From positions 428,502-492,501 of the forward strand of contig NW_006767451.1 in the NCBI RefSeq assembly GCF_000264995.1: DNA of 64,000 bases, written 5' to 3'. The DNA is from Punctularia strigosozonata HHB-11173 SS5 (Eukaryota > Basidiomycota > Agaricomycetes > Corticiales > Punctulariaceae). Of this stretch, positions 20,501 to 32,081 are shown piece after piece. The notes under the pieces were generated by a model, which saw only the letters and a list, made by a program, of their open reading frames with translations, was not told the origin of the DNA and ran no database searches. Position numbers and translations under genes: made by a program. Numbering within the stretch: position 1 is the first letter of the stretch; the number at the start of each line of letters is the position of its first letter.

Positions 20501-23500
20501 CCTTCTGGCCAATATACGAGGTTTTGTCCTGGTATGTGGTGCAGCAGCAGCGTGTATACATCGGGGATGAGCTCCGACAGTAGCCAAGAGTTGTACTGAG
20601 ACTCCAGATTTCCTGCGCCCTTGTCTTCGAATCGAATATTTCGCCGGTCATCCGCAAGGATGAATGATGCATGAATATGTACGGGGAATGTGATCGCAAT
20701 AGGGAGAGGTAGCGTCGTGTAGAAGTGATGACCTTGGTTTCTTTCTGTGGCAGGCCTAGGCTTCATGCTCATATTAGCTGCTATACCCGCTGTGAGAGTC
20801 TCCGGTAGGCGATGCAACCGACAGAAGTCTGAAGTTTGAAGACGCAAGGGCAATGTCGAGATTGGACACGAGACGTTGGCTATCAACCAGTCTTCTGTAA
20901 GTTCAAGCTCGTCAGATGACCCGATATTGAGCCTGTGCACGTTGTAACGTCCTTCAGGGTCCGTGAATACCGGTCTTTGTTCAGCCTTATACAACCAAAT
21001 CCGACGCGGTTTGGACATTTCGCGAGCATGCCGATATGCTCCAATTCTTCGAATGTTTGTGAAGAAGAATGAGCGCCGGGCCTGATCCTGATACGATCCT
21101 TTGAGCAACTCCATGATGAATCGGCCATCGGGTAAGAACGAGGATAATAGACTCTCATCCCTGCGAAGGGCAAGGCGAAACATAGTCTGGGATTTGCCCA
21201 GTGAGCTACAGTGTCTCACTCTGAAAAACTCACACAACGTAAGCCAAGACTCACCCCATTGTAGAAGTCCTGGTCTGAGGAGAAACCGAACAGGTCGTTG
21301 AAGGGCGCGAGGTGGTCGGGATAAAGCCTGACTTGATATGAGACTATGTCTGGCATCCAATAGATCAACGCACTGTCGAGCTTGAGATATCTCCAAGCGT
21401 AGGGCCGATCGATTGGTACCAGGGTCAAGATACTCGCAGCACGGGTCTAAGAAGAGCATATCCCGCCCTGAGATAATGATGTTTACCTAGGCACAGTGTC
21501 AAAGGTGGTTTTGCACTATTAAAGTGTGCTTACATCTGTGAAATGAAACATAGCAAGAGCTCCGAGTCCAAAACGGCCTATAGTGTCAAAATCACCATCT
21601 TTACCGCCACGACCAACCTTGCGTATCCCTTCAAAATCTTTGTCCCGGAATATAGCATCATTATGCACAACAAATGCACAACCCTGTAAGGATGACATAT
21701 GCGGCGAAATCAAGTCTCTTGCTCGGTGATTTCTTTCGTCAAGAAGCATAGTGAAAGTGAGCGCATGCGCATCACAGGCGTTTGCGACGAGCTCAGTGAA
21801 AGCTTGATGGATGGTGTACTGACGCAGGACGTTGTTGATTCGTGTATGCAAATCTTCCTGCATGATTCCGTCGTCGCCTCGATCAAGTCGTTTCAAAGAC
21901 AAGGAACCTAGGAGTTTGATTCCGACACCTTCGACTATTTCCCGAGTGATGCTTGGGTGAGAGGATGTTCTATCATGTGGGAGAAGAAAGAGGTGAGCAC
22001 GAGCACCAAGGTTGTTGTAGTATAGTTGTGTTGCACGACACAACAATCCGTTGACGTCGGGAACACGGAGGCGGGATTTGTCCTCCTGAGATAAGCTCTC
22101 AAAGTCTAGGCCATTGAGCAGTCCTACGACCTGATCTGTGTTTGCATCCGAGGAGCACTGAGGTTCGAGACATAATGCGTCTATATCATTGACAATCACT
22201 CGATTCGATGGTCTAGTTCCATGTCAGTTTGTGATTTGATCGAATGCCTGGACGAACTTGCCGTTCGGAGCATCCTACATTCAGTAGGAAGTGTCTGGTG
22301 TAATCGTCATGAATCAACTCGGACGCGACGGCGTAGAAGTTCGGCACGTCCGGATGGGATTCCAGCACGGCATGTGATACATCCACCAGGAGGCCGGGGC
22401 GTATAGGGACCCAATGACAGTCACCGAGCTCGGCGCTAATGACCTGAATATCAACGGCTATGTTTGGTGTATTGGATGCGAGTTGTTTTATCGTTGAGAC
22501 AAGCCTGCGCCACTGAGACTGAATGGACGTAGGGGACTTTGCTACCGCGTATATCTGACGGGCCAAGATACACGACTCCAGCGGCATATCCCATTTCAAC
22601 GCCGCACGGAGCGTTGGCGTGAAGTTGAAGTCTCTTATGACAGGGAGAACCCGATCAAAGACCACAGAATTGAGCGAGTCCCTGCATTCGGATGGCTTAT
22701 GAAGCCCTTGACGACCAGCAGGAAGCCAGGCGTAATCGTGCAATGGCAAGTTGTGTATAGGGGCATCTGCTTGGTTCATCAGTTCCAATAATCGATAGCT
22801 CAGTGCGCGGTCTTCGGTGTCAGCGACGCTGCCGCTCCCGAGGCGCACGATAGTCTCTCTAAAGAGATCTTCTGAAGGACGAGAGCATAGATAATTATTC
22901 AAGGCGAGTGTCTTGACCATGTCCTGTTCATCTGGTGTAGTCTGCGACGGGAGTCTCGGGTGTCCTGGGGAAAGTATCGAGCTGACTGGACTATCCGGCA
23001 TGTACAAGTCGTTTGGAGCCCTCCGAGTCCCGTCCTGCGCCATGACGAATGGCGTGCTCCCAAGGAGCTGTCGAACACGCGGAGCGAGATTCGAAGCTTG
23101 AAGAACGTCCCCGCAGTACTCGACGACCTGTCGCTGCACTATAGGGGCTTGCTCGGTCATGTAATGAACCGCCAACTCGATTACTCCGTCCTGAGAAATC
23201 GCCGTCCGGTCCGTTCCGCATATGGCCCGGCACAGGGGCAAGACGCCATCCTCGTTCAGTACGAACACCGTATTCCTGAGAGTGGGCAACAATTTCACGT
23301 CTCCGTCAAGGCAATAAATCTCCGCGTTCTGAGGCAAAGAACGTAGTCCGGCTCGTGCAGGGGTTGAAGGTACGGAAATGGGATATAGCGGGAGACAACG
23401 AAGAACGGCCCTCTGCGCGCTGTTCAGCGCCGCCAAAGAGCCTATCTGCAAGGCAAGATGACGGCGAACGGCGACGAGCTCGACGGCCCGATGGACCGAA

Positions 23501-26058
23501 CAACTTTCCGGGATTTTCAGATGCTGGAGGAGGTCCGGAACCGAAGACGTAGACTTCATGATTCCATTTTCCCGCAAAAACTTCTGCGCTGTAGGCGGAA
23601 AGTCGGACGGCAAGAAGGAGACGCAGAACTGTTCAAGTGCGTAGCAGCACGTTGGAGTGACGTCCATGGGGAATATGCCGTCATCGACGAGGCGGAAACC
23701 GCGTTTGCGGTCAGGGAGAATTGGAACGTGGCGCAAGCCATCTATGAGGCTGTGACGGCTCTTGGAGGCCATCCACGCCCAAAAAATCTTAGACCAATCG
23801 ACGACGTCAGAGTCATTTACCTCAGTGACCTGATTACAAATAGCTGCAACCACGGGCTGGATAAGGTCCAGGACCGCTTCGTTGCTGAGCTTCCTGACAT
23901 TGAGATCACGGACGCCAGAGTCCATGAGCTGCGCTGCGGCGGCAGCAGATAGAAGACGCAGATCAATGGCATCGGGAGCCAAACGTCCGAAAACGTCGAT
24001 GTCGTCGCGGGTCAGAAGAATATGAGAACGCGGACGGTAGCCTCGGCTTGATTCTAGCCTTTGCAGCGCTACAAACGGGCCACCCACAGTCGGGACAATA
24101 GGTAACCCTGAGATGTTCCGCATGTTGCCGCCTTGCGCGAGGTATTCGAGTATGGCGAGCCTTGATGAATTAGAAAGATCCTGGAGGGGTTTCTTACAAT
24201 GCTCCTGCTATCAAGATTTCAGCTCGGTGGATAACGTCCGCACTTGCAAGGCGACATACCAGCAGCTCGTGGTGAACGGCTTCAGGGGAAAGTATACGCG
24301 ATTTTGTGATGTCGTATCCTCGAAGCAAATCGAGGAGATGTCTCGGCACGCGAGTGACAAAGCCTCCAGCCTCTGCTACAGCGTTGATTGTCGCGAAATC
24401 TTCATTCTCTGAGCAAAACAGCGTCGACGACGCAGCTTTCATCGCGTCGGAAACTGCCGATGCCGGGGGTCGAACAGTCGGCCATATTGTCATATCGAGG
24501 TTCAGTACGAGTTTGAGCAGCTGATCGAAGACTGGCGACCAGTCTGGACGGCTTGCCTCGTTTGCGTAGAAGGCAGAGCACGAACAGACACGCAGAACGT
24601 CCACCACTTGACCGGACGTTGAGAGCACGGTGAGCAAATCGGCGACGGTGTGCGGGATCAAGGTGTCGAATAGGATTTTGTTCCATTCCAGAATGGTCCT
24701 GTTCGGCCAAGCAGTTAGTCCTTGTCCAGCCGACGACGGCGACGTATCCACTCGCCTGTCACGAGATTTATCCGGAGATCCCTGCTCGTTAGCGTTGCGA
24801 AGGTGTTGTCGGTCAGGTGTTAAAGCGAATAGAGCGTGGATGTGGACGGGAAGACCAGTCGGAATGGGCAACGGCAGGTAGGTAAAAAGCCTGCCATTGG
24901 TGAATGGTCCTTCGGGTGACGTGGGCGAAGCCAAAGAGATATACGGCAGGAGTTTTTCCTCCTGAACATCCAAGGAGGCGTCGTATCTTAAGCGGTCGGT
25001 GAGCTGGCGCGAAACCTCGTCAGGGGTGAACCTCGTCCTCATGACGCGCCACTGCGCGGTAACCTGTCGAGCTGGTTCGATAGTGCTCAGGGTGATCGTT
25101 CGTAAGAAGGTTTCGGCGCTGTGACGAATGCTGCCGAAGGTCTCGGCCTCTGTTCTGGGCCCGTCGAAGACCTCAACTCGCGCCAGCAAATGCTTCGGAT
25201 CCACGTAATCCTCGTAAATCTCGATGATTTTGACGTTGTTGAGGAACAACAAAGCGATGTCCATCTCTTTCTGGACGAAGTCAACGAGAAGTCGCCTAAT
25301 CACCGCAGGCTGTACAACCTCCGAGCTCAGGGAAGAGCCATGTCGGGTTCGTAAAGGAAGTCTGACGATAGTTCCGTCGAAGGACGAGTACTTTGCGTCC
25401 TCGGGAATGAAGGCTCCGAATCCGGACAGCTGGTCGGAGTATTCTTCACCGCCTCCAGTGACGTTGATGCGACGACCGCCAGGGTGAGAGCCGAACCGCT
25501 GGTGTGGATCGAAGATGGCCAGGTCAGAACCCGACCTGATCTCGATGTTATCAGTTATCTGTGCGGAGGGGCCATCAGTGGCGTGCTCGAGAGAATCGAA
25601 TAAGCGCATACATGGTAGCAGGAGCGGATGCCCAAGCCGTATTTTCCGATTTTGCTAGGTAAATTGTGTCAAGCATGACCACACGACAACATGCAAAAAC
25701 GTACGACGTGTCCACCTTTTTTGAAGACTGGTTGATCTTTTGGAGTGCGTCCCAGTCTGCGTCGGTGAAGCGACGGTCGTTGAAGGCCAACAGTGCTGGC
25801 CCTTGTGTGTCAACGAGATCATCGTCGAAAATGCTTTTGCTTGGGTACGAGCGGGTGTCGAGTAAGAATACCTGAGGTTATAAACATAGATCAGCTACGG
25901 GCCTGACATCGTCTGTCAGAGGGACTCGCCTGCTTAGAAGCCCCTGCGTCATCGGAGTTCTGCAGGAGTTCCCGCAGAATGCCAATGCTAAACGGATACG
26001 ATCTCAGTATATTCTTGATTATGGCCGTGGGGTCGAGTTTGTCGCCAAACCCAGACAT
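17505..26058 (-). CDS. Sacsin-like protein with two Hsp90-type ATPase modules and C-terminal BTB domain, about 2,700 aa
   Basis: Nine exons: 26058-25930, 25871-25705, 25654-25612, 25558-24198, 24160-22262, 22212-21534, 21486-21255, 21186-17688 and 17629-17505. Module 1 has the Bergerat ATP-binding motifs of the sacsin repeat: ILRELLQNSDDAGAS (about residue 30), KIGKYGLGIRSCYH (about 105), and SDLAIFDPHQRF. Module 2 repeats them near residues 1340 and 1415: ELVANACDAHA and IGRFGLGALAMFHFTDV, then GRDMLFLDP. A BTB domain follows near residue 2530 (FVDVTIWAEDAVFDAHRVVL, GYIYEGMI), ending with ANACVNFAEKNARELRSLG on a last exon. Sacsin modules are HSP90-related; BTB domains dimerise or bind cullin-3. 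Two introns use GC-AG ends (25929-25872 and 22261-22213), and one is only 37 bp (24197-24161). In exon 7 the frame changes near 21430-21390 without a convincing intron: either a 43-52 bp intron or an indel. Function is unknown. Confidence 0.8.
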
Positions 26059-26740
26059 GTTCGGTTGTTATTGCGATGGTCTTGGAGTATGTGATGGAGG
26101 ACGTGGACACAGGCGGGAAGACGCGCAAGCAGCGCGGGCACCAGACTTATACCAGCCGCGCTTCAGCAATAGGGCGATTCCATGCTGTGATCGTAGGGCA
26201 AGGTGCACCCAAAAACAGTGCGTGAGAGCGACGTTACTGACCGATAGGGAAAAGCTATCGCTGTTATGCAGTACCATAGGCTGGGGACTCATTCGATAAC
26301 GGATTGCTGTTGAGGCTCGGGGCAACCTTGTTTGCAGAACAGGTTCAGATGCTGCAAATGCTGTCCGTCGATGACGACCCATGATAACCATGTTCTCGAA
26401 CGTTCGCTCAGAAGCCGTTTGAGCTTGTGTCCGTTGCCGGGTTTAGTTCAATTACTCGAGAAATCAGATCGAGGGCCGGATAGATGTTATATATTGGGCA
26501 CGAAGGATCGCGGTCAAGGCAGTCAAGCGTCGACTAAGAGCTGAGAGCTCGAGCAAAACCCTCTCGATGCCGTATGGCTCGGCACGTGATTTACAGACAC
26601 GCTCATTAGGCCGCTCTTTTCGAAGTCGTCGACGCGTCTTGTCCTTCGTCACCGACCACCATCGTCTCCTAAGTGAGCCTTCATTCCTGGATATTCTCGC
26701 CCTCGACTCACGCGGATCTCTTGTAGGCTAGCGAGATACA
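26059..26740. promoter_or_regulatory. Divergent promoter, sacsin-like gene and histone H4
   Basis: This 682 bp region lies between the ATGs of the minus-strand sacsin-like gene (26058) and H4 (26741). No coding exon is seen. In many fungi H4 is divergent from H3; here the partner is the ATPase gene instead. Confidence 0.45.
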
Positions 26741-27281
<541 letters not shown>

Positions 27282-27678
27282 TTTACCTACAAGGCTACTA
27301 CTACCATGCTGTCTCGAACGTTCGTATTGCCTCACTATGCAAGCCAAACCGTTGGACAGATTATGTTACCTGCCCATCATGTGCAGCCCTACGGGCCCGG
27401 CGGTTGCCTCCGGAGCATGATGTGGTTTGTTTGACGACGATGTACTAGCTCGATCAATGCATGTATCGTGTGGTTTTCACATAATTCAACCCTTCTGAGT
27501 ATGTGACTTGCGTCGTAATGCACTACGTTGCGATAAGACGTGGACTGCAGCACGATCTGCGTGTAACTACTTGCGTTGATGCGCTAGACGCGCGGGTGGA
27601 CCGATTCGGTCCGACATCGCCGCTTTGCGGAGGAACGCCTTTTCCATTCGGCTTCACGTCCCTCACCTCCTCCACAGC
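27282..27678. other. Intergenic region after histone H4
   Basis: It holds the H4 3' flank and the former promoter of the decayed F-box/LRR-like gene. I see no gene or repeat. Confidence 0.4.
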
Positions 27679-28840
27679 ATGGCCCGTTTGCCCCAGGAGA
27701 TGCTCGAAGCGATCGTCAGTTTGGTGCCCGACTTCGAACACGCTCAAGTCGACGTCCCTCGTGTGCAGATCCCTCGTGCACATCAGCCAACGACGGCTGT
27801 TTGAGACCGTTATGCTTGTCCACTATGACCGGCATGCACAATACAAGGCCACTGAAGAACCTTCCTTTCAAACGCAACACAATATGCTCAAGACCCATCC
27901 GCACATCGCTGCTCACGTTCGTTCCCTCCACTTCGGCTTGCACAACGACCACATTCCCTTCTTCATCGAAACGCTCAGTATCTGCGTCGGCCTGCGCAGC
28001 TTGTTACTGGACGATCTCGAGTTCGGTCCGCGATTGACAACGGCTTGCAATGTCATAGATCTCCCGCAACTTCGAAGCCTGGATTTGGGCGAATCCTCAT
28101 TCATATCTTACGATGCATGGATTGCGTGACTTCGCGGCATGCCGAACTTGATGACCCTCCTGGTTCAGAACTGCCTTTCTCGAGGATGTGCTGATTCCGC
28201 CGGGGAAGGAAGAAATGCTTCCATGTCCGCTCCGGCGCTTGAGACTGTGGTTCAACGACTCAGCCATCAACATCATATCTTGCTTCTCCCTTAGTCAACT
28301 GACCAGCATTGAGTTCGAACCGGAGGGAAACGACACCAATGCCGATCTGCTCCAGAAAATTCTGGTCAATTCCAAAGAAACGCTCGCCACGTTCGATCTC
28401 ATTTGGCTCAACTGCAGGTCAGTAAATCTAACTTTCCGGCAGACCGTGGCAGAACTCAAGTCCTGTCCGTAGTTGACCTCTGCAATTGCCTTCTGACAGC
28501 CAAGAGAAGAGCGTTGCGTGATGTTCGACTGACAGTGGGTCAATGGATAAATTCCTCTCTTGACCCACAAGTGCCGCATATGGTGCTCTCCAGCCTTAGT
28601 TCGCCTGTCATGGAATGTGTTGGCCTACAGGTCTCGAACAATGCATCGCTCCAGGTACTGGATGCGATCGATAGCGCACTGGCGTCGACGACGGTATTCC
28701 CGTCCCTCAAGGAGGTCGCAATATTCACGTGGAATATGGAAGTGGCCGTGTCTTTGCCGGACGCCTCTCGTCGTCTTCCTCGTCTCGCACGCCGTGGCGT
28801 CTTTCTCCTGGAATCTAAATATCACAAGTACAGCAATTGA
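27679..28840 (+). pseudogene. Decayed F-box/LRR-like gene, paralogue of 47545-48726
   Basis: The start matches the intact paralogue: MARLPQEMLEAIVSLVPDFE against MANLPQEILDAIVEALPDFD. The frame then shifts within about 15 bp, and homology continues in another frame: STSLVCRSLVHISQRRLFE, HVRSLHFGLHNDHIPF and LSLDLGESSFISYDAW-like segments. A TGA follows near 28127, after which homology resumes (PLRRLRLWFNDSAIN, NADLLQKILVNSKETL). The second exon, DLCNCLLTAKRRALRDV to SKYHKYSN, ends at 28840. At least one frameshift and one stop lie in the body, so it is broken, though indel errors cannot be excluded. The intact gene suggests one intron at about 28417-28470. Confidence 0.75.
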
Positions 28841-29260
28841 CAGCTAATGGTCTTGATTATACATGAACGGCAAAGTGATCATCGGGACTCGTGCAACGAA
28901 GACCAACCATAACATTGATGTCAAAGTCACGAATCCAATATTATGATTCCTGTGCCTTGAGCATGTTGAATATGTTTGCCAGACTATAAGCCACGCTTAT
29001 AACCCAACGTATGCGCCACCCACGCGACGATTCAGCTGATTGCTCCACGATGTTAGCACCAGGGTCCGGAGGTTCATATCAGCCAGTATAGCGTCGATGC
29101 GAGCATCGACCAGGATCCAGTATATGACACATCCAGCCCCGTTCCGCCCCGTTGTTCAGACATTTTGTTGGTTCCGCTGTCGGCGCTTCTCGGTTTCCCT
29201 AGCAGGTGGAGTGAGCGGCAGACACCCTGTGTCCAAACGGCTACACGCTGGCGAGTCTAC
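28841..29260. other. Intergenic, convergent 3' flanks
   Basis: AT-rich spacer between the decayed F-box/LRR-like gene and the 3' end of the SLATT gene. Nothing else is seen. Confidence 0.4.
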
Positions 29261-30900
29261 TCACGGCATGGAATTGTCCGAGTTGTTGCCCAGGATCTCC
29301 TCGAGCCGTCTCCGTAATTCGTCCAGCCTATCGTCGTAATGGTCCCGGATATGCTCCCCGTCCTCATCCGTTTTCTGTACGTACGGTGAATCTCGGCATT
29401 CTGGTGACGCACGCTGCTTCGACTCACGCCGACGTGGTATCCTTCGTCGAAGATGATGTGATCGCAGTCGCGGATAAAGTGGTCCAGGAGTCGTACCCGG
29501 ATCTTGGAGTTCTCCGGCTCGCCGGTGCCTCTGGCTCGGGCAAGGTACGTAGCAACGCATGTGGACGCACCGCCTATATATGTTCCGTATCGACATCAGA
29601 TGCAAGTCATCGTCGACTGAACAGAGATATTCACCGAAGATGGCGACTACGATCGATGTCTGCAGACATCATAGATCAGCTCAAACGAGTGACGTTACTA
29701 CCAAGGTTTGTTACTTACGGATCGCCCCCTTGTGGCGGCCGCAAGTCCCGTAGTGAGCGCCCCCAGGAGCACTTGCATACCGATTGCAACATTTAGGGCT
29801 ATGCCATTAAGCCGGGCTGGTGAACTGGGGTCAAAGAGAACGCTCGAGTTATCAGGTAAGGGAAAAGACCTTTTATAGCGAACCTCTCCCTCTCTCGTCG
29901 AGCCGTCTTCAACGTTGGCTCCAATCTCATGGCTACCGTCAAAGGCTTCTGTATTTCACGCGCTGATATCCCTGTCTGCACGGAATAGATCAGATGAGTA
30001 CAGCCACGCTCGGAGATGCCTCACATCGAGGGTACTTTGACGCCGAGTAGGATCATTTAAGAGCACCCGCGGAATAGCGTGGTCGAGTAGTCCATCCGCG
30101 ATCCCCGCTCCGATTCGGCTGACGCCCCTGCTGAGCACGTTGTGCAGAACATTTTCGGTCCTGTCTATCACGCGGTCCACCTGCTCCTCGGCCCGATCCT
30201 GTATGCCTTCCAGTCCGCTTTGCACGGTTCTCTGCAGATCGGCCTGGCCCTGCTCCAAACCGCGCAGCAAGTTCTCCTGCCCCAATTGGACTTGTTGCGA
30301 GACGCGCTCCGTGGTGGCCCGTCCCTGCTCCTCAAGTACCTGGGTATGCAGGGCAACGTTCCCGCTGACGTCGCTCAAGGCGCGGCCCAAGCTACCGGGT
30401 GCGCTGGCAAGCTCATAGGCGAGGCGGTCGGCAGCCTCATAGGGCGACTCGGGCACGGACCGCGCGGTGCGAAGCGCGAAGTACGATTCCTCCGGGATAG
30501 CGTCGAAATTGAGTGGGATGGGTTGAGGAGCCGGGATGCTTGACGTGCGACGAGGAGTGGGGTTGCGCGGGCTGACAGGCACACGAGATCCGGATGGGCT
30601 CGGTGTTCGTATGGCCTTGCTGCCGTTCCCGTTCCCGTTACCGCTGGCGTTCCCGATGACAGGAGAACCGCGGGGCTGGGGCTGGGCCGCGCTCGGGATA
30701 TCCCCAGACGGCGAGCTAGGCAAGGACGGCAGAGGCGGTTGAGAAGGTTGAGAAGGCGGCGTAGGCCCTTCGACCTCGATGCGCAGAGGCGCTGTGGGCG
30801 GTTCCGGGTGAGCTGTCACGATCGCTGGGTTGACGCGATCGGTATCGTCTGCTGCCGTCGTTGGTGCCGCGACGCGGGACGAGCTCACGCCTGCGCTCAT
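29261..30900 (-). CDS. Fungal SLATT-domain protein (two membrane helices), 454 aa, six exons
   Basis: Exons 30900-30025, 29975-29870, 29816-29719, 29659-29635, 29573-29428 and 29374-29261 total exactly 455 codons with GT-AG introns of 49-61 bp. Residues 1-130 are Pro/Ser-rich and disordered. Residues about 150-290 are a long charged helix (QLGQENLLRGLEQGQADLQ) with coiled-coil character. The C-terminal part has the fungal SLATT pattern: EPTLKTARRERERFAIK, membrane helix 1 (LNVAIGMQVLLGALTTGLAA), a short basic turn, helix 2 (STSIVVAIFGGASTCVATYL), then ARARGTGEPENSKIRVRLLDHFIRD in pieces and a Glu/Arg helix ending LEEILGNNSDNSMP. In bacteria, SLATT proteins are predicted pore-forming effectors paired with nucleotide-signalling systems; the role in fungi is unknown. 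It looks intact. Confidence 0.85.
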
Positions 30901-32081
30901 GGTGATCGACCTACAGAAACACGGGGGGTATGGGTTGTTACAGGGCTGAGAGTGCGACGAGATCGGCGTGGCCGAAGACGAAGATAGTGAGCTTGGCTTT
31001 ACATAGCGGCGCTAGCGTTCGCGGCATGGAGAAAGCATTGCAAGCTGGGGACGCGGGAAGACCAAGGTTTGACAGCGCACACGCCTTGACGGGCTAAATT
31101 GCACCTGGTGCGAGAATAAGACAAAGGTCGAGAGGTTCGAAGAACCATGCGGACTTATGAGAATCTCCGACAGCCAGCGAAGCACAGCCAAACGTGTATC
31201 CCAACGCGATAACAATGGCAGTAGCGGGTCTTGAGACCAGAGAGTCACAGTTGTGCATAGGATAGCCTTGTTCGCTGCGTACAAGGTCGTAAAACGGCAC
31301 GGGTCGAGGTCGTGGTAAGCAGTCAAGATGGGCAGCGATCTGCCTACCCTAAAGTCGCCCACTTTTACACATTGCTTCCTTTGATACACCTCCCACTGGC
31401 GGTGCTCTTTTATGGGCGTCAATCCTGCGACGTCTGCCAATTCTATTCGGCTTACACATTGCACTTGTTCGAGAAGCGGCATGCGTATGACACACCTTAA
31501 CTCAGAGATTCGCGCTTTCATTCGCCCAGGAAATGCAGTTCCGATTGTGAAGGTTGATATCAAGGTTCACATCGAGTGCGAGAGGCTATTCCAGTCGACT
31601 TGCCCCACCGGTAAGGTAGATCACACTTCAAAGCTTCACTCGGAGATGCCGATCCTGACTGCATTCTGCTCCATACCATATGCACACGCCCCTTACACGT
31701 CCGAAAAGGGCGCGACTCAGGCAAGGTATATATCATCACTTTATCCCTCCCGCTAAGGACATCTCGCCTTTTATGAGATCCTCCGTTGATGCGTCTGAGA
31801 CTAACGGAACCTACAGTGACAAACTTGCCAATTAGAGTCGTGGTAGTGCTCCAAGCGGCCGACCTCATCGTGGAAGCTGGGATTCATCACATGTCGCGCC
31901 TTCTGATTGATATATATATGATAAGCGCCTACGGTCCACATATCTGCCCACCGCAGTCGGAAGTACGCATCTCTACACCCGCACTACTTAATAAAAGCGA
32001 CCTCATGCACGTTCCCAGCGGCCTTCAAACCCAATCCCAAATGAAAAAAGAAACAGCGCCGACTTCCCGAGATTATCGCGC
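30901..32081. other. 1.2 kb without a supported gene
   Basis: The region lies upstream of the SLATT gene and downstream of the methyltransferase. A minus-strand open frame of 183 codons (31012-31563) has no domain, coiled coil or splice context and is not called. A short TATATATATG run lies near 31911-31920. No repeat or RNA gene is evident. Confidence 0.4.

Noticed and set aside
30140-30543. Plus-strand open frame of 133 codons
   Set aside because: Antisense to the helical part of the SLATT gene's first exon.
31012-31563. 183-codon minus-strand open frame upstream of the SLATT gene
   Set aside because: No domain, no coiled coil, no splice context, odd composition; lies in a likely promoter region.
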